A DNA stretch of 64,000 nt from Alishewanella agri BL06 (GCF_000272005.1 NZ_AKKU01000015.1:248001-312000); one strand, 5' to 3'; counted from the stretch's first letter, positions 27,995 through 39,242 are shown. Notes: generated by a model from the sequence alone, not told the origin. Numbers and translations: made by a program.

Positions 27995-29076
27995 ACTGCT
28001 TGTCCTGTTACTTGCTGACACAACGCCACCACTTGCGTGGTGGCATTATCCAGTGCCAATGCTCTGGCTTTGTTAGCGCGCTCGGTTAACAGCGCTCGGT
28101 TTTGCATTAATTCCGCGATAATTGGCACCACACCCGGTGTTGCAAGCTGCGCCTGAGGTACCAGCCAGCCACCACCTTGCTCGGTCAAACTGCGGGCATT
28201 GGCAGTTTGGTGATCATCAATCGCTGTTGGCAGCGGCACAAAGATTGCGGCGATACCGGCTGCGGCAACTTCGCTAACGGTTAGGGCACCCGCGCGGCAA
28301 ATCACCAGATCAGCCCAACGATAGGCCGCCGCCATATCTTTAATAAAAGCACTGACTTCAACCGTCACGCCTTGCTCAGTCAGCGGCTGATAGGCAGCGG
28401 TGACCTGCTGCAACATGGCTTCGCCAGTCTGATGTTTAACCGCCAGTGGCCCTTGTTGTGCCAGGGCGATTAACTGCGCTGGCAATTGTTCGTTTAGCGC
28501 TTTCGCCCCTAAGCTGCCGCCCACAATCAGGATGCGCAATTCCGGCGCTGCAGCGCGGTTTTCCCGACAGCCAATCAGGTCACGTCGAACCGGATTGCCG
28601 ACTAACTGTTGCTTGACCGAGCTGGCAAAAGCCTGCGGGAACGCCACCATAATTTTTTGCGCAAAACGCGCCAGCAATTTATTGGTGCTACCCGGCACCG
28701 CGTTTTGCTCATGGATCAACAGCGGCACCCCAGTTAACCAGGCGGCAACGCCTCCCGGGCCACTGGCATAGCCACCAAAACCAACCACCAGCTGCGGCTG
28801 TAACTGCTTGATCAATCTCCGGGCTTGCCACACAGAGCGCAGCAGCATTAACGGCGCTTTGAATAACGAAGCCAGACCTTTGCCACGCAAGCCTGCTACC
28901 TGAATGCTATAAAACGGATAGCCAAACTCCGGCACCAGTTTCGCTTCCATCCGTTCTGCCGTGCCCAGCCAGGCGATATCCCAGCCGGCTTGCTGTAATG
29001 CCTGCGCTACTGCCTGCGCCGGGAAAATATGTCCGCCGGTACCGCCGGCCATAATCAATGCCAGCGGCTTACTCAT
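27991..29076 (-). CDS. murG: Lipid II synthase MurG
   Basis: 361 residues. [12 protein letters not shown] (about 8-19) is the glycine-rich lipid-side loop, and the UDP-GlcNAc site includes [14 protein letters not shown] (about 190-203) and the [10 protein letters not shown] region (about 262-271). It transfers GlcNAc to lipid I on the cytoplasmic face. Start at 29076 overlaps the ftsW end by eight bases; a longer frame to 29127 reads through ftsW and is not favoured. Confidence 0.95.
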   Translation of the reverse strand: MSKPLALIMAGGTGGHIFPAQAVAQALQQAGWDIAWLGTAERMEAKLVPEFGYPFYSIQVAGLRGKGLASLFKAPLMLLRSVWQARRLIKQLQPQLVVGFGGYASGPGGVAAWLTGVPLLIHEQNAVPGSTNKLLARFAQKIMVAFPQAFASSVKQQLVGNPVRRDLIGCRENRAAAPELRILIVGGSLGAKALNEQLPAQLIALAQQGPLAVKHQTGEAMLQQVTAAYQPLTEQGVTVEVSAFIKDMAAAYRWADLVICRAGALTVSEVAAAGIAAIFVPLPTAIDDHQTANARSLTEQGGGWLVPQAQLATPGVVPIIAELMQNRALLTERANKARALALDNATTQVVALCQQVTGQAV

Positions 29077-30268
29077 GCTTGCCTCCACTGACGGCTTGCT
29101 TACCCTGTAAACGCACTTCAAAGTCAATCCGCAGTAACAAGGCGGCTGCCATCAGCATAATAATCAGGCTACTGCCACCATAGCTGACAAAGGGTAACGT
29201 CATACCCTTGGTTGGCATCATCCCGCTGGCCATACCGGCGTTAACGGCGGTTTGAAAACCAATCCAGATTGCCAGGGCATAGGCCAGAAAGCCGTGAAAG
29301 CTCATGCCTTTTTGCAGTGCTCTGTTCCCCATCATCAAGGCGCGGAACACTATGATAAACAGCAAGCCCAATAAAACCGCGACACCAAAAAAGCCGGTCT
29401 CTTCGCCTATCACTGAAATAATAAAATCGGTATGGGCTTCCGGCAGATACTCCAGCTTCTGAATACTATTGCCCAGCCCCTGCCCGGACCAGCCACCACG
29501 GCCAAAGGCCATCAATGACTGTGTCAGCTGATAACCGCTACCAAAAGGATCAGCCCAGGGATCAAGAAAAGCCGTAACCCGGCGCCAGCGATACTCACTG
29601 TAGAAAATCAACACCGCAATGGCCGCCAGACCGGTTAGGATCAGCGCGATAAACTGCCATAATTTGGCGCCGGCCAAAAACAGCAATACCACCGCAGTGG
29701 CAAACATCACTATCACGGTGCCAAGGTCTGGCTGCATCAACAGCAACACCGCGACCACAAATAGCATAATCAGCGGCTTCAGGAAGCCCATCAGGTTTTC
29801 CCGCACCTCTTCATGGCGCCGCACCAGATAACTGGCCAGATAGGTAAAGAAGAACAGCTTAGCCGGCTCAGCACCCTGCACGTTGATCGGCCCCAGCGCC
29901 AGCCAGCGCGTCGAACCATTCACGTTCTTACCAAAGATTAATACCGCCACCAGCAGCGCCAGCGCCGCAAACAATAATTGCATATTGTAGTTATGCCAGA
30001 AGCTGACTGGCAGCCGGGTCACGGTATAGGCTGCCACCAATCCCATGCCCATATAGATCAGATGGCGCAGGGTAAAATGCAGCGGGTTGCCATATAAACG
30101 CTCGGCCACCGGAATAGAGGCGCTGGTGACCATCACCAGGCTAAAGGCCAGCACCAATAACAGCGCCGTCAGGAAAATATTGTCAAAGGTGCCCTGATCC
30201 TTGCTTTGCCACCAGCTATCCAAGCGGGGCAAGGGATTAAAGCGACCACCTAATAACATGGCTTTCAT
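29069..30268 (-). CDS. ftsW: SEDS peptidoglycan polymerase FtsW
   Basis: 399 residues and ten predicted membrane helices. SEDS signatures include DPWADPFGSGYQLTQSLMA (about 230-248), SVIGEETGFFG (about 281-291) and the terminal LPFVSYGGSSLI block (about 354-365). It polymerises septal glycan together with FtsI. ATGA-type overlap with murD. Confidence 0.95.
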   Translation of the reverse strand: MKAMLLGGRFNPLPRLDSWWQSKDQGTFDNIFLTALLLVLAFSLVMVTSASIPVAERLYGNPLHFTLRHLIYMGMGLVAAYTVTRLPVSFWHNYNMQLLFAALALLVAVLIFGKNVNGSTRWLALGPINVQGAEPAKLFFFTYLASYLVRRHEEVRENLMGFLKPLIMLFVVAVLLLMQPDLGTVIVMFATAVVLLFLAGAKLWQFIALILTGLAAIAVLIFYSEYRWRRVTAFLDPWADPFGSGYQLTQSLMAFGRGGWSGQGLGNSIQKLEYLPEAHTDFIISVIGEETGFFGVAVLLGLLFIIVFRALMMGNRALQKGMSFHGFLAYALAIWIGFQTAVNAGMASGMMPTKGMTLPFVSYGGSSLIIMLMAAALLLRIDFEVRLQGKQAVSGGKHE

Positions 30269-31596
30269 GGCTTTAACTCCCGAACAGCTGCAGCAAACTG
30301 TTCACCGCGGTCGGCATAGCTTTTAAACATATCCAGGCTGGCACAAGCCGGCGACAGCAATACCATATCACCGGGCTGAGCCAGCGAAGCCGCGGTTTTA
30401 ACCGCCTGTTGTATCGTTTTAACCTGAATACTGTCCGGCAGTAAGGCGGCAATGGCTGGCCCATCCTGGCCTAAGGTAATCAATTGCTGTACATCGCGCT
30501 GCAATGCCGGTTGCAGTTCAGTCAGATCGGCGCCCTTGGCGTCACCGCCGGCAATCAGGATCAACTTACCAGCCACGCTGCTGCGTAAACCTGCCAGCGC
30601 AGCCAGCGTGGCGCCAATATTGGTGCCCTTAGAATCGTTAACCCAGCGCACACCATGGCGCTCTGCGACCAGCTCACAGCGATGGGCCAGACCACGGAAA
30701 CTGCGTAACGTGCTGGCAATAGCCTGGCGACTGGCACCTGCTGCCAGTGCTAACGCCGCGGCGGCCAGCGCATTAAACTGATTGTGTTTACCAAATAAGC
30801 TCATTTCGGTGACGGGCAATAAAGGCTCACCGGCCACCAGCAGGTAGTCCTGTCCCTGATGTTGCACGATACCGTAACCGCTGCTGTTATCCGTTAAACT
30901 CAGGGCTAAGACCTGTGTCGCCACTGCGGGTATAGTTAGCGCATCATCGGCGTTATATACCGCCAGCGCACTATGTTGATAAATGCGTTGTTTTGCCGCC
31001 GCATAGTCGGCCAGATCCTGATAGCGATCTAAATGGTCAGCACTGACATTCAGATTGGCCGCGGCAACTAACCGCAGGCTATCCGTGGTTTCCAGTTGAA
31101 AGCTGGACAACTCCAGCACATAAATCTCAGTCTCAGTTTTAGCCAGCGCATCCAAAACCGGTAAACCGATATTACCGGCCGCCAGCGCTTGAATGCCGCT
31201 GTGCTGCAACATCGCTTCGGTGAGCTTAGTTACGGTCGACTTACCATTAGAGCCGGTAATAGCCACCACCGGCTTAGTGTTGTAGCAGGCAAACAGCTCA
31301 ACATCGCCGATCACCTTCGCGCCCTGTAATTTGGCAAAACGCAGTGCCGGATGTTTTACCGACAAGCCGGGGCTGACAATAATCAGTTCCATCTGCGCCA
31401 GGCGGTTGGCATCCAGTTCACCAAGATAAATACCATCGACTTTTTCGGCGGCGATCTGCTCCAGACCTGCCGGTTGCTTGCGGGTGTCCATCAAGACCGG
31501 TTTAATGCCTTTTGACAGCAAAAAACGCACCGTAGCCAGACCTGACTGGCCCAGCCCAACGACGGCGATGCGTTTTGCGGTCAATAAATCCTGCAT
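30265..31596 (-). CDS. murD: UDP-N-acetylmuramoylalanine--D-glutamate ligase MurD
   Basis: 443 residues. N-terminal VVGLGQSGLATVRFLL (about 12-27), ATP loop ITGSNGKSTVTKL (about 112-124) and the C-terminal SPACASLDMFKSYADRGEQF signature (about 411-430). It adds D-glutamate to the stem. This ties the dcw cluster to the D-Glu pool discussed for the pxp region. Four bases separate it from mraY. Confidence 0.95.
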   Translation of the reverse strand: MQDLLTAKRIAVVGLGQSGLATVRFLLSKGIKPVLMDTRKQPAGLEQIAAEKVDGIYLGELDANRLAQMELIIVSPGLSVKHPALRFAKLQGAKVIGDVELFACYNTKPVVAITGSNGKSTVTKLTEAMLQHSGIQALAAGNIGLPVLDALAKTETEIYVLELSSFQLETTDSLRLVAAANLNVSADHLDRYQDLADYAAAKQRIYQHSALAVYNADDALTIPAVATQVLALSLTDNSSGYGIVQHQGQDYLLVAGEPLLPVTEMSLFGKHNQFNALAAAALALAAGASRQAIASTLRSFRGLAHRCELVAERHGVRWVNDSKGTNIGATLAALAGLRSSVAGKLILIAGGDAKGADLTELQPALQRDVQQLITLGQDGPAIAALLPDSIQVKTIQQAVKTAASLAQPGDMVLLSPACASLDMFKSYADRGEQFAAAVRELKP

Positions 31597-31600
31597 AACC

Positions 31601-32683
31601 TTATCTCAGTTTCAGGGTGGCTAAACCCACCAGCACAAAGATGATGGAAAGGATCCAGAAGCGCACGATAACCCGTGGCTCTGGCCAGCCTTTTAATTCG
31701 TAATGGTGATGGATCGGTGCCATCCGGAAAATCCGTTGTTTGCGCAGCTTGTATGAGCCAACCTGTAAAATCACCGACAGCGTTTCCATCACAAAGATGC
31801 CGCCCATAATAAACAGCACAATTTCCTGGCGGACTAAAATGGCAATAACCCCCAGCACCGCGCCCAGTGCCAGCGAGCCGACATCGCCCATAAACACCAG
31901 CGCCGGGTAAGTGTTAAACCACAGAAAGCCTAAACCGGCACCAATTAAGGCTGCGCAGAACACCACCAGCTCACCGGCATAGGGTAAGAACGGAATATTC
32001 AGATAACTGGCAAAATTCACGTTACCACTGGCGTAAGCAATAATGGCAAAGGCACCGGCCACCATAATAGTGGGCACTATCGCCAGGCCGTCCAGACCAT
32101 CTGTCAGGTTCACTGCATTGCTGGTGCCGACAATCACAAAATAGCTCAGCGCGATAAACAGCAGGCCCAGCTGCGGCATCACATCCTTCAAGAACGGAAC
32201 CAATAAGGCCGTTTCAGCTGGCCGCTCAGCGGTGGCATACAGGAAAAAAGCGGTAAGGATGGCAAACAATGACTGCCAGAAGTACTTCCAGCGCGCAATC
32301 AAACCTTTGGGATCTTTGCGGATCACTTTGCGGTAATCATCGACAAAACCGATAGCACCAAAACTAACCAGTACAAACAGCACCACCCAGACGTATTTGT
32401 TCTCGAGGTTGGCCCATAACAGGGTCGATACCAGAATGGAGCCGAGGATCAGCAAGCCACCCATGGTTGGCGTGCCTTTTTTCGAGAAATGGCTTTCCGG
32501 ACCATCATTACGGACTACCTGGCCAATCTGCATCCGCTGCAAAGCAGCAATCAGCTTAGGACCAAAATACAGGCTTAGCAGTAAGGAGGTGAGCACGCCG
32601 AGAATGGCGCGGAACGTCAAATAACTAAAGACGTTAAAGGCACTGATATATTGGGTTAAATATTCTGCTAACCACACTAACAT
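31601..32683 (-). CDS. mraY: Phospho-MurNAc-pentapeptide transferase MraY
   Basis: 360 residues, ten membrane segments. Family motifs [11 protein letters not shown] (about 70-80), FVDDYRK (about 112-118), [11 protein letters not shown] (about 194-204) and the metal/uridine site GDVGSLALG (about 265-273). It makes lipid I at the inner membrane. It overlaps murF by seven bases. Confidence 0.96.
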   Translation of the reverse strand: MLVWLAEYLTQYISAFNVFSYLTFRAILGVLTSLLLSLYFGPKLIAALQRMQIGQVVRNDGPESHFSKKGTPTMGGLLILGSILVSTLLWANLENKYVWVVLFVLVSFGAIGFVDDYRKVIRKDPKGLIARWKYFWQSLFAILTAFFLYATAERPAETALLVPFLKDVMPQLGLLFIALSYFVIVGTSNAVNLTDGLDGLAIVPTIMVAGAFAIIAYASGNVNFASYLNIPFLPYAGELVVFCAALIGAGLGFLWFNTYPALVFMGDVGSLALGAVLGVIAILVRQEIVLFIMGGIFVMETLSVILQVGSYKLRKQRIFRMAPIHHHYELKGWPEPRVIVRFWILSIIFVLVGLATLKLR

Positions 32684-34056
32684 GGGCTGGTCTCCTGCTG
32701 ACTACGCTCTAGCAAGTCTTGTACTACTAATTCCATCCGCGCACTGCGTGAACCCTTCACCAGCAGCGTGACATCCGATTTGCCAGCCAACAGTGGCATT
32801 AATTGCTCGAGCAGGTTCTGGCGCTGACTAAAATGCGCCCCTGCCGGCCCGAAGCTATCGCTGGCGCTCTGTGATAACACGCCAACAGTGAATAACAGAT
32901 TAATACCGGCCTTTTTCGCGTAATCACCAATCTGTTCGTGGTATAAACGCGCATTGGCACCCAGCTCGCCCATATCGCCAAGTAACAAGCCACGAAAGCC
33001 GGAGTAGCTGGCCAATAAATCTATGGCAGCTTTTACCGATTCAACATTGGCATTGTAGGTATCATCAATCAGCCGGAAACCAGGTTTAACCTGCACGATG
33101 TTTGTACGGCCTTTTACCGCTTGCATCTGCAGTAAACCCTGCTGCACCTGCGGTAAACTTAAGCCCAGCTCCAGCGCCGCTGCTGCGGCCGCCAGCGCAT
33201 TGGCCACGTTATGCCGACCCGGGATCCGCAGCTGAATCTGTTGCTGCGCACCGGCGTGATGTAAAACAAAGTGGGCACAACCTACTTCATCTAACCGAAT
33301 GGCAGTGGCATAAAAATCGGCTGCCGGATTTTCGATACTAAAAGTGCGGTATGGATGGGCAACGACCTGCGCCAGCCAGTAGTCGCTGTAATCACTGTCC
33401 AGTGACACAATGGCGACACCACTGGCGGTTAAGCCATGGTAAATTTCGGCTTTCGCCCGGGCCACACCGTAAATATCACCAAAACCCTCCAGATGTGAGG
33501 CCGCGGCATTGGTGATCAGTGCCACATCGGGTTTAACCAGGGCTGTGGTATAAGCAATTTCACCCGGATGGTTGGCGCCCAGTTCCAGCACGGCAAAGCG
33601 GTGCTGTTCAGTAAGCCGTAACAGTGTCAGTGGCACACCGATATCGTTGTTAAAATTACCTGCAGTAGCCAGCACCGGACCTTGTTGCTGCAGGATAGCC
33701 GCCAGCATTTCTTTAACCGTGGTTTTGCCGGCACTGCCGGTGATGGCGACAGTTTTCGGGGCTAAGCGGTGCTTTAACGCAGCGCCAAGCTGCCCCAGTG
33801 CCCGACGACCATCCGGCACCAGAATGTATGGGATATCCAGTGGCGGTACCTGGTTACAAATCAGGGCGACTGCACCTTTAGCAGCCACCTCGGCTAAAAA
33901 CTGGTTGCCGTCAAAATTAGCCCCTTTTAGCGCCAGAAATACCGCCGCGCCTTCCAGAGTACGGCTATCGGTGCTAATACTGTCGATCACCGGATCTGCA
34001 CCGACTAACGGGGCTTGTAATATGGCTGCCAACTCAGATAACCGCATACGAATCAT
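32677..34056 (-). CDS. murF: UDP-MurNAc-tripeptide--D-Ala-D-Ala ligase MurF
   Basis: 459 residues. ATP loop [15 protein letters not shown] (about 104-118), [10 protein letters not shown] (about 157-166), and [16 protein letters not shown] (about 328-343). It completes the pentapeptide precursor. A second methionine four residues in is an alternative start. Coupled to murE by a four-base overlap. Confidence 0.95.
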   Translation of the reverse strand: MIRMRLSELAAILQAPLVGADPVIDSISTDSRTLEGAAVFLALKGANFDGNQFLAEVAAKGAVALICNQVPPLDIPYILVPDGRRALGQLGAALKHRLAPKTVAITGSAGKTTVKEMLAAILQQQGPVLATAGNFNNDIGVPLTLLRLTEQHRFAVLELGANHPGEIAYTTALVKPDVALITNAAASHLEGFGDIYGVARAKAEIYHGLTASGVAIVSLDSDYSDYWLAQVVAHPYRTFSIENPAADFYATAIRLDEVGCAHFVLHHAGAQQQIQLRIPGRHNVANALAAAAAALELGLSLPQVQQGLLQMQAVKGRTNIVQVKPGFRLIDDTYNANVESVKAAIDLLASYSGFRGLLLGDMGELGANARLYHEQIGDYAKKAGINLLFTVGVLSQSASDSFGPAGAHFSQRQNLLEQLMPLLAGKSDVTLLVKGSRSARMELVVQDLLERSQQETSPC

Positions 34057-35507
34057 GATGCCATCTCCTGTTGTAGTTGGCGGACATAAGCGCGCTCGTC
34101 ATAGTGGTGTGCTACCGACCCAATAATTTGTTCAGTTTCATGGCCTTTGCCGGCAATCAGCACGATGTCATCCGGTTGTGCCTGCAGCAGGGCCAGTTTG
34201 ATCGCCAACTGGCGGTCAGGTTCTAACGTATAGCTGCAGTTTTCACTGAGCCCGGCGGCAATATCCTGCAGGATCTGCAGCGGGTCTTCGCTGCGCGGAT
34301 TATCAGAAGTGAGGATCAGATGGTCCGCTAGCTGTTCGGCAATCTGCCCCATCAGCGGCCGCTTGCCCTTATCGCGGTCTCCACCACAACCAAATACGCA
34401 CCACAGATGATTTAAACAATGCGCCCGCAACGCTAATAAGGTTTGTTGCAGCGCATCCGGGGTATGGGCGTAGTCCACCACGACCGTCGCACCGGTTACC
34501 AACGGATATTGTTCCATCCGTCCGGCAACAGGTTGCAGTTGGGCAGCAGCCGTGAGCAATGCCGTTAACGGCTGACCCAACGCCTGTAAACAACGGATGG
34601 CCGCCAGCGCATTTTGCACGTTAAATTCACCGAGTAACGGTAACTGTAGGTTGTACTCGGCGCCACCCTGCTGTAACTCGCAGAATACGCCTTGTGGATT
34701 GGGTGCGGCGCAGCGATAACTTAAGGCGTCAGCTTCGGGGCAGTCTGCGGTCTTACCATAGGCAAATACCGGTAAGGTAGTGGTTGCAGCATAGCTGCGG
34801 CCGGTTGCATCAGACAGGTTTAGCACTGCCAGCTCACTTTGTGTCGCCTGAAACAATAACGCTTTGGCCGCCGCATAAGCGTCCATCGAACCGTGATAGT
34901 CCAGATGGTCGCGACTCAGATTGGTAAATACTGCCACTTTAAATGTCAGACCAGCTACTCGTTGTTGCACCAACGCATGCGATGACACTTCCATCGCCAC
35001 CAGCTTAATGCCAGCAGAGACAAAGCCAGCGAAAATGCGTTGCAGATCGACAAAGTGCGGCGTGGTATTGGCCAGCGGTGTTAACTGATCCCAGGGCCCA
35101 TAACCCAAGGTACCAATCACCGCACTGGGGATGCCGAGCTGGCCCGCCAGCTGGGCAATAAAACTGCTAACAGAGGATTTACCGTTGGTGCCGGTTACGC
35201 CCACCAGCGTTAATTGTTGCTGTGGATGACCATAGAAAGCAGCAGCCAATTCCGGCAGTAATTCAACCAGGCGCGGCATCACCAGAACACGCGGATCAGC
35301 AAAGCTGCCGCTGGCGGTGAGAACTAAGGCGGCGCCCTGTGCCAGCGCCGCAGTAATAAACTGTTGGCCGTCGGTTTTACTGCCTGCTAGGGCAATAAAC
35401 ACATCACCGGCCTGTACCTGGCGGCTGTCAATGCGCAGCTGCTGTAACGCCACGGCAGGTACTTCAGGGTGATAGGCTGTTAACCAGTGTTGACTGTTAA
35501 CCGGCAT
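34053..35507 (-). CDS. murE: UDP-MurNAc-tripeptide synthetase MurE
   Basis: 484 residues. ATP loop GVTGTNGKSSVSSFIAQ (about 103-119), TTPHFVDLQ (about 148-156). The DNPRSEDP motif (about 402-409) typifies meso-diaminopimelate-adding enzymes. It adds mDAP to the stem. The ATG at 35507 overlaps the ftsI end by 11 bases; an in-frame extension to 35552 lies inside ftsI and is not family-like. Confidence 0.95.
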   Translation of the reverse strand: MPVNSQHWLTAYHPEVPAVALQQLRIDSRQVQAGDVFIALAGSKTDGQQFITAALAQGAALVLTASGSFADPRVLVMPRLVELLPELAAAFYGHPQQQLTLVGVTGTNGKSSVSSFIAQLAGQLGIPSAVIGTLGYGPWDQLTPLANTTPHFVDLQRIFAGFVSAGIKLVAMEVSSHALVQQRVAGLTFKVAVFTNLSRDHLDYHGSMDAYAAAKALLFQATQSELAVLNLSDATGRSYAATTTLPVFAYGKTADCPEADALSYRCAAPNPQGVFCELQQGGAEYNLQLPLLGEFNVQNALAAIRCLQALGQPLTALLTAAAQLQPVAGRMEQYPLVTGATVVVDYAHTPDALQQTLLALRAHCLNHLWCVFGCGGDRDKGKRPLMGQIAEQLADHLILTSDNPRSEDPLQILQDIAAGLSENCSYTLEPDRQLAIKLALLQAQPDDIVLIAGKGHETEQIIGSVAHHYDERAYVRQLQQEMAS

Positions 35508-37248
35508 TTTGCCCCCTTGGTACTGCAGTGATTTTCGGCCGGGTCTGTGCATCCGGCGGCAAGTTTAATAGTTGCATCGACGCGCCCATAATTTGCGCAA
35601 ATACAGGCGCTGCAATTTCACCACCATGATAGAAATCACCGGCTGGTTCGTTGATGACCACCACAGTAACCAGACGCGGATTACTAATGGGGCCAACGCC
35701 GGCAAAGGAGGCGATATAGTCATCACCATAACCGCCGGCCACTGCTTTACGGGCAGTACCAGTCTTACCGCCGACCCGATAACCGGGGATCTGGGCGCGG
35801 GTGGCAGTGCCGCCCGGGGCAATACTGGCTTCCATCATTTCCAGCATGGCGCCGGCATATTCCGGTTTTAGTACCTGCTCGCCGGTTTCGGGTTCGGCAG
35901 TTTTCAGAATAGTCAAAGGCCGGCTGATGCCACCGTTGCCGATAGCGGCGTATGCGCGGGCTAACTGCACAGCAGTAACTGATAAGCCATAGCCGTAAGA
36001 GAAGGTAGCGCGTTCAAAGTCAGACCAGCGCTGGCGGAAGCTAAAGATGCCGCTGCTCTCACCGGTTAAACCGGTGCCGGTATCCTGCCCCAGTCCCAGG
36101 TTATGATAAAGACCAACGACATGCTGATGGGGAATTTGCAACACCAAACGGGCGACGCCCATATTGCTGGATTTCTGAATAATGCCACCCAGGCTCAGAC
36201 TGCCGTAGTTATTCGGATCACGGACCCAGCTGCCGCCGATACGCATCACGCCGGGACTGACATCAACCATCGTATCAAGCTCCGCGGTACCAAATTCCAG
36301 CGCACTCAATACCGCCAGTGGCTTCATGGTCGAGCCCGGCTCAAAGGTGTCGGTAATGGCGCGGTTGCGGAAGCGGTGCACCGGCGTATTGCGGCGATTA
36401 TTCGGGTTAAACGACGGGCTATTGACCATCGCCAGAATTTCACCGGTATGCACATCGACCACCACTGCGGAGCCTGAGGCGGCACCGTGTGACAGCACCG
36501 CCTTTTTCAACTCACGATAGGCCACCGCCTGAATCCGCTGATCAATACTCAATACCACATTGGCTGGCTCTTGCGAGGCCTCGCGCTCCAGTACTTCAAT
36601 TTCGCGGCCCTTGGCGTCTTTGCGGAACACCTTGCGACCAGCGGTTCCGGTCAAGACTTCGTTAAAGCGTTTTTCAATGCCTTCGACGCCGACATCGTCG
36701 ACATTGGTAAAACCAATCAGTTGAGCAGCAACTTCACCTGCTGGGTAATAACGCCGCGACTCCTGCCGGAAATGGATACCAGGTACTTTTAATTTGCGTA
36801 CATAATCCACCACAGCCGGGTTGACCTGACGTTGCAGATACACAAAACGGCGGCTCGGATTATCGCCAATGCGTTGCAGTAATTGTTGTGGTGTCATTTG
36901 CAGTATATCGGCCAGTGCATGCCAGCGCCGTTCATCGGCAGCCGCATTGCGCTCGATCACTTCTTTCGGATCGGCCCAGATGGCCTCTACCGGGACACTG
37001 ACTGCCATGGCTTCCCCGTGGCGATCGAGAATCATGCCGCGCAACACTTTGTCGGATTCCACCCGCAGTGTGCGTAAATCACCCTGGGTCACCAGCATAT
37101 CCGGCTCAACCACCTGCAGCCAGGCGGCTCTGGCCACCAATGCCACGAAGACCGTGCTGATACTCAGCAGCACAAAGGCAAAGCGCCAGCCCAACACCGC
37201 AGGGTGCTTTCTGGTTTTCGCTTGTGCTTTCATGGCCGGTTTTTTCAT
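35497..37248 (-). CDS. ftsI: Septal peptidoglycan transpeptidase FtsI (PBP3)
   Basis: 583 residues. A basic N-terminus and one membrane helix (about 20-45), then a pedestal domain. The transpeptidase domain has active-site Ser306 in STMK, SSN at 360-362 and the KTGTARK box near 490. It crosslinks septal wall with FtsW. It overlaps ftsL by four bases. Confidence 0.95.
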   Translation of the reverse strand: MKKPAMKAQAKTRKHPAVLGWRFAFVLLSISTVFVALVARAAWLQVVEPDMLVTQGDLRTLRVESDKVLRGMILDRHGEAMAVSVPVEAIWADPKEVIERNAAADERRWHALADILQMTPQQLLQRIGDNPSRRFVYLQRQVNPAVVDYVRKLKVPGIHFRQESRRYYPAGEVAAQLIGFTNVDDVGVEGIEKRFNEVLTGTAGRKVFRKDAKGREIEVLEREASQEPANVVLSIDQRIQAVAYRELKKAVLSHGAASGSAVVVDVHTGEILAMVNSPSFNPNNRRNTPVHRFRNRAITDTFEPGSTMKPLAVLSALEFGTAELDTMVDVSPGVMRIGGSWVRDPNNYGSLSLGGIIQKSSNMGVARLVLQIPHQHVVGLYHNLGLGQDTGTGLTGESSGIFSFRQRWSDFERATFSYGYGLSVTAVQLARAYAAIGNGGISRPLTILKTAEPETGEQVLKPEYAGAMLEMMEASIAPGGTATRAQIPGYRVGGKTGTARKAVAGGYGDDYIASFAGVGPISNPRLVTVVVINEPAGDFYHGGEIAAPVFAQIMGASMQLLNLPPDAQTRPKITAVPRGQNAG

Positions 37249-37553
37249 GGCTGTTGCACCCTGATATCACGGTCGCCGCTGGGACGTTGCATATTCAGCT
37301 GCCGGCGGGCAATTTCTTCCACCCGGCTATGTTCAGCGAGAGCGCGCTGCTCTAATAACAGGTTGCGCCACTCGGTATCCAGCTGATCCCGCTGTTGATA
37401 ATTTAAATCCTGTTGAATAGTCAGTTGTCGGTTCAGATGCGCCATCTGTACCACTGCCAGCGCCGATAACACACAACAGACCAATAACAGCAACACCAGC
37501 TTACGCTGGCGCCATTGTTGGATAATCTGACTGGAGAGGCGGATCTGGCTCAT
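37245..37553 (-). CDS. ftsL: Cell division protein FtsL
   Basis: 102 residues. Short cytoplasmic N-terminus, a membrane helix (about 17-37, [20 protein letters not shown]) and a heptad-like periplasmic coiled coil (about 40-90). It forms the FtsQLB complex that activates FtsWI. Position between rsmH and ftsI is canonical, with four-base overlaps on both sides. Confidence 0.92.
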   Translation of the reverse strand: MSQIRLSSQIIQQWRQRKLVLLLLVCCVLSALAVVQMAHLNRQLTIQQDLNYQQRDQLDTEWRNLLLEQRALAEHSRVEEIARRQLNMQRPSGDRDIRVQQP

Positions 37554-38491
37554 AGCGCTGTCCTCTCTGCTATCCGCAGCACTGCGCTGCGCGCTCTGGG
37601 ATTTTCAGCCAGCTCGGCGTCCGACGGCATAATGGCTTTGCCAATCAGCTTTAACGGTACTGCCTGCTGTAATTGCGCATTCGTCAGCGGTAAGCCACGT
37701 GGCAGCGCTGCTGGCTTAGAATGGCGGCGCATAAACTGTTTTACCAGCCGATCTTCTAACGAGTGAAAGCTGATCACACAAAGCCGGCCGCCCGGTTTTA
37801 ATACCGCTAACGCGCCTTGCAGCGCCTGATTGACTTGCTCCAGCTCACTGTTGATATAAATGCGAATCGCCTGAAAACTCCGGGTCGCCGGATGCTTTTT
37901 CTCTTTCGCGCTTTTGGGCACTGAACGGCTGATTAACTCCGCCAGCTGGGCAGTGCGGGTCAGAGGCTGCTCGGCACGGCTGCTGACAATGCTATTGGCT
38001 ATGCGCCAGGCAAATTTTTCTTCACCGTATTCACGCAGCACAAAGCTGATGTCCTCTACGTCAGCACTGGCCAGCCAGTCTGCGGCCGACACACCACTGG
38101 TTGGGTCCATCCGCATATCCAGCGGGCCGTCACGCATAAAACTAAAACCCCGTTCGGCTTCATCCAGTTGTGGGGAGGAGACGCCTAAATCGAGTAAAAT
38201 ACCGTCTATTTTGCCAACAATCTGTTGTTGTTCGGCAATCTGTGCCAGGGCGGCAAAGGGGCTATGGGTGATGTGAAAACGCGCATCGGCTTGCAGTGGG
38301 GCTGCAGCAGCAATGGCGGCGGGATCGCGATCAATCGCGTATAAACGGCCGTTAGGCCCAAGTTGTTGCAATATCTCCCGGCTATGACCACCACGGCCGA
38401 AAGTACCATCCAGATAGATGCCATCAGCCTTGATTGCCAGTCCTGCCAGGGTTTCCGCCAGCAGTACCGAGATATGCGAAGTCTTGGTCAT
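37550..38491 (-). CDS. rsmH: 16S rRNA (cytosine-1402-N4)-methyltransferase RsmH
   Basis: 313 residues. SAM site [14 protein letters not shown] (about 28-41), [20 protein letters not shown] (about 99-118) and the C-terminal [19 protein letters not shown] (about 235-253). It methylates C1402 in the ribosomal P site. It immediately follows mraZ. Confidence 0.96.
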   Translation of the reverse strand: MTKTSHISVLLAETLAGLAIKADGIYLDGTFGRGGHSREILQQLGPNGRLYAIDRDPAAIAAAAPLQADARFHITHSPFAALAQIAEQQQIVGKIDGILLDLGVSSPQLDEAERGFSFMRDGPLDMRMDPTSGVSAADWLASADVEDISFVLREYGEEKFAWRIANSIVSSRAEQPLTRTAQLAELISRSVPKSAKEKKHPATRSFQAIRIYINSELEQVNQALQGALAVLKPGGRLCVISFHSLEDRLVKQFMRRHSKPAALPRGLPLTNAQLQQAVPLKLIGKAIMPSDAELAENPRARSAVLRIAERTAL

Positions 38492-38956
38492 TTACAGTAC
38501 AAAATCCTGTAAGCGTTCGGATAACTCAACCGATCCAGCCTGCGCCTGTTCCAGCTCAATATCAGCGGTCAGACGGTCTTGCCAGGCGGCCTCGTCCCAA
38601 ATCTCAAACTTATTTAATTGACCCACCAAACGGATATTTTTATTCAGGCCTGCGTGCTGCCGTAAGAAAGCCGGCAGCAAAATACGGCCGCTCTTGTCCA
38701 TATCGCATTCAGTGGCATTACCCAGCAGAATCCGCTGTAAGCGGCGCTCCTGCGGGTTCAGGCTGGAGAGTGATTGTAGTTTTTCTTCGATTTCTTCCCA
38801 CTCAGCCAGCGGAAACAGCAATAAACACGGGTCGTGCAAATCAATGGTGCAGATCAATTGCCCCTGATTTTCAGACAACAGGCGGTCGCGGTAACGCGCG
38901 GGTAGCGCTAACCGTCCTTTGTCATCTAATGTCAGAGTGAATGATCCACGAAACAT
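38492..38956 (-). CDS. mraZ: Transcriptional regulator MraZ
   Basis: 154 residues with two AbrB-like half domains, each with its signature: [14 protein letters not shown] (about 10-23) and [14 protein letters not shown] (about 83-96). In E. coli MraZ binds TGGGN repeats ahead of mraZ and represses the dcw operon. Matching repeats are found here at 39060-39084. First gene of the cluster. Confidence 0.95.
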   Translation of the reverse strand: MFRGSFTLTLDDKGRLALPARYRDRLLSENQGQLICTIDLHDPCLLLFPLAEWEEIEEKLQSLSSLNPQERRLQRILLGNATECDMDKSGRILLPAFLRQHAGLNKNIRLVGQLNKFEIWDEAAWQDRLTADIELEQAQAGSVELSERLQDFVL

Positions 38957-39059
38957 CGTTCAGTGCCTGTTTTTAAGTGTTATCTCTGTACCAGCAGATC
39001 AGCGGCGTCGATTTCCCTGTCGTGAGCTCCCCACCGACAGCAACATCTTTTCCAAAATG

Positions 39060-39084
39060 ATCCACAATTACCCACTTATCCCCA
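39060..39084 (-). promoter_or_regulatory. MraZ box: three direct repeats upstream of mraZ
   Basis: On the minus strand the order is TGGGG (39080-39084), TGGGT (39070-39074) and TGGAT (39060-39064), each 10 bp apart, i.e. one helical turn. This is the known TGGGN-N5 arrangement of MraZ operators; the last repeat has one mismatch. They lie about 100 bp ahead of the mraZ start. Confidence 0.75.
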
Positions 39085-39093
39085 CAATGAGAC

Positions 39094-39123
39094 AGTTTAG
39101 GGTGCTACTTCAGCGACTGTCAA
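39094..39123 (-). promoter_or_regulatory. Candidate sigma-70 promoter of the mra/dcw operon
   Basis: On the minus strand, TTGACA (39118-39123) and TAAACT (39094-39099) are separated by 18 bp. The MraZ boxes begin 9 bp after the -10 hexamer, so bound MraZ would cover the start site, consistent with repression. The -35 is perfect and the -10 matches at four positions. The rest of 38957-39303 holds no gene. Confidence 0.6.
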
Positions 39124-39242
39124 GGTAAAAACGGTAGCAAAGATCGAATAAGATCCTGTCTCGATCAGGCCTGCAGCGAAGTGGATGATTTAGCGGTTAA
39201 ATTAGCGAAAAACACAGTAGGAATAAGCAAACTTGCTATTAG

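Noticed and set aside
38434-38940. 168-codon frame opposite mraZ
   Set aside because: Antisense to mraZ, Pro-rich, no ribosome site.
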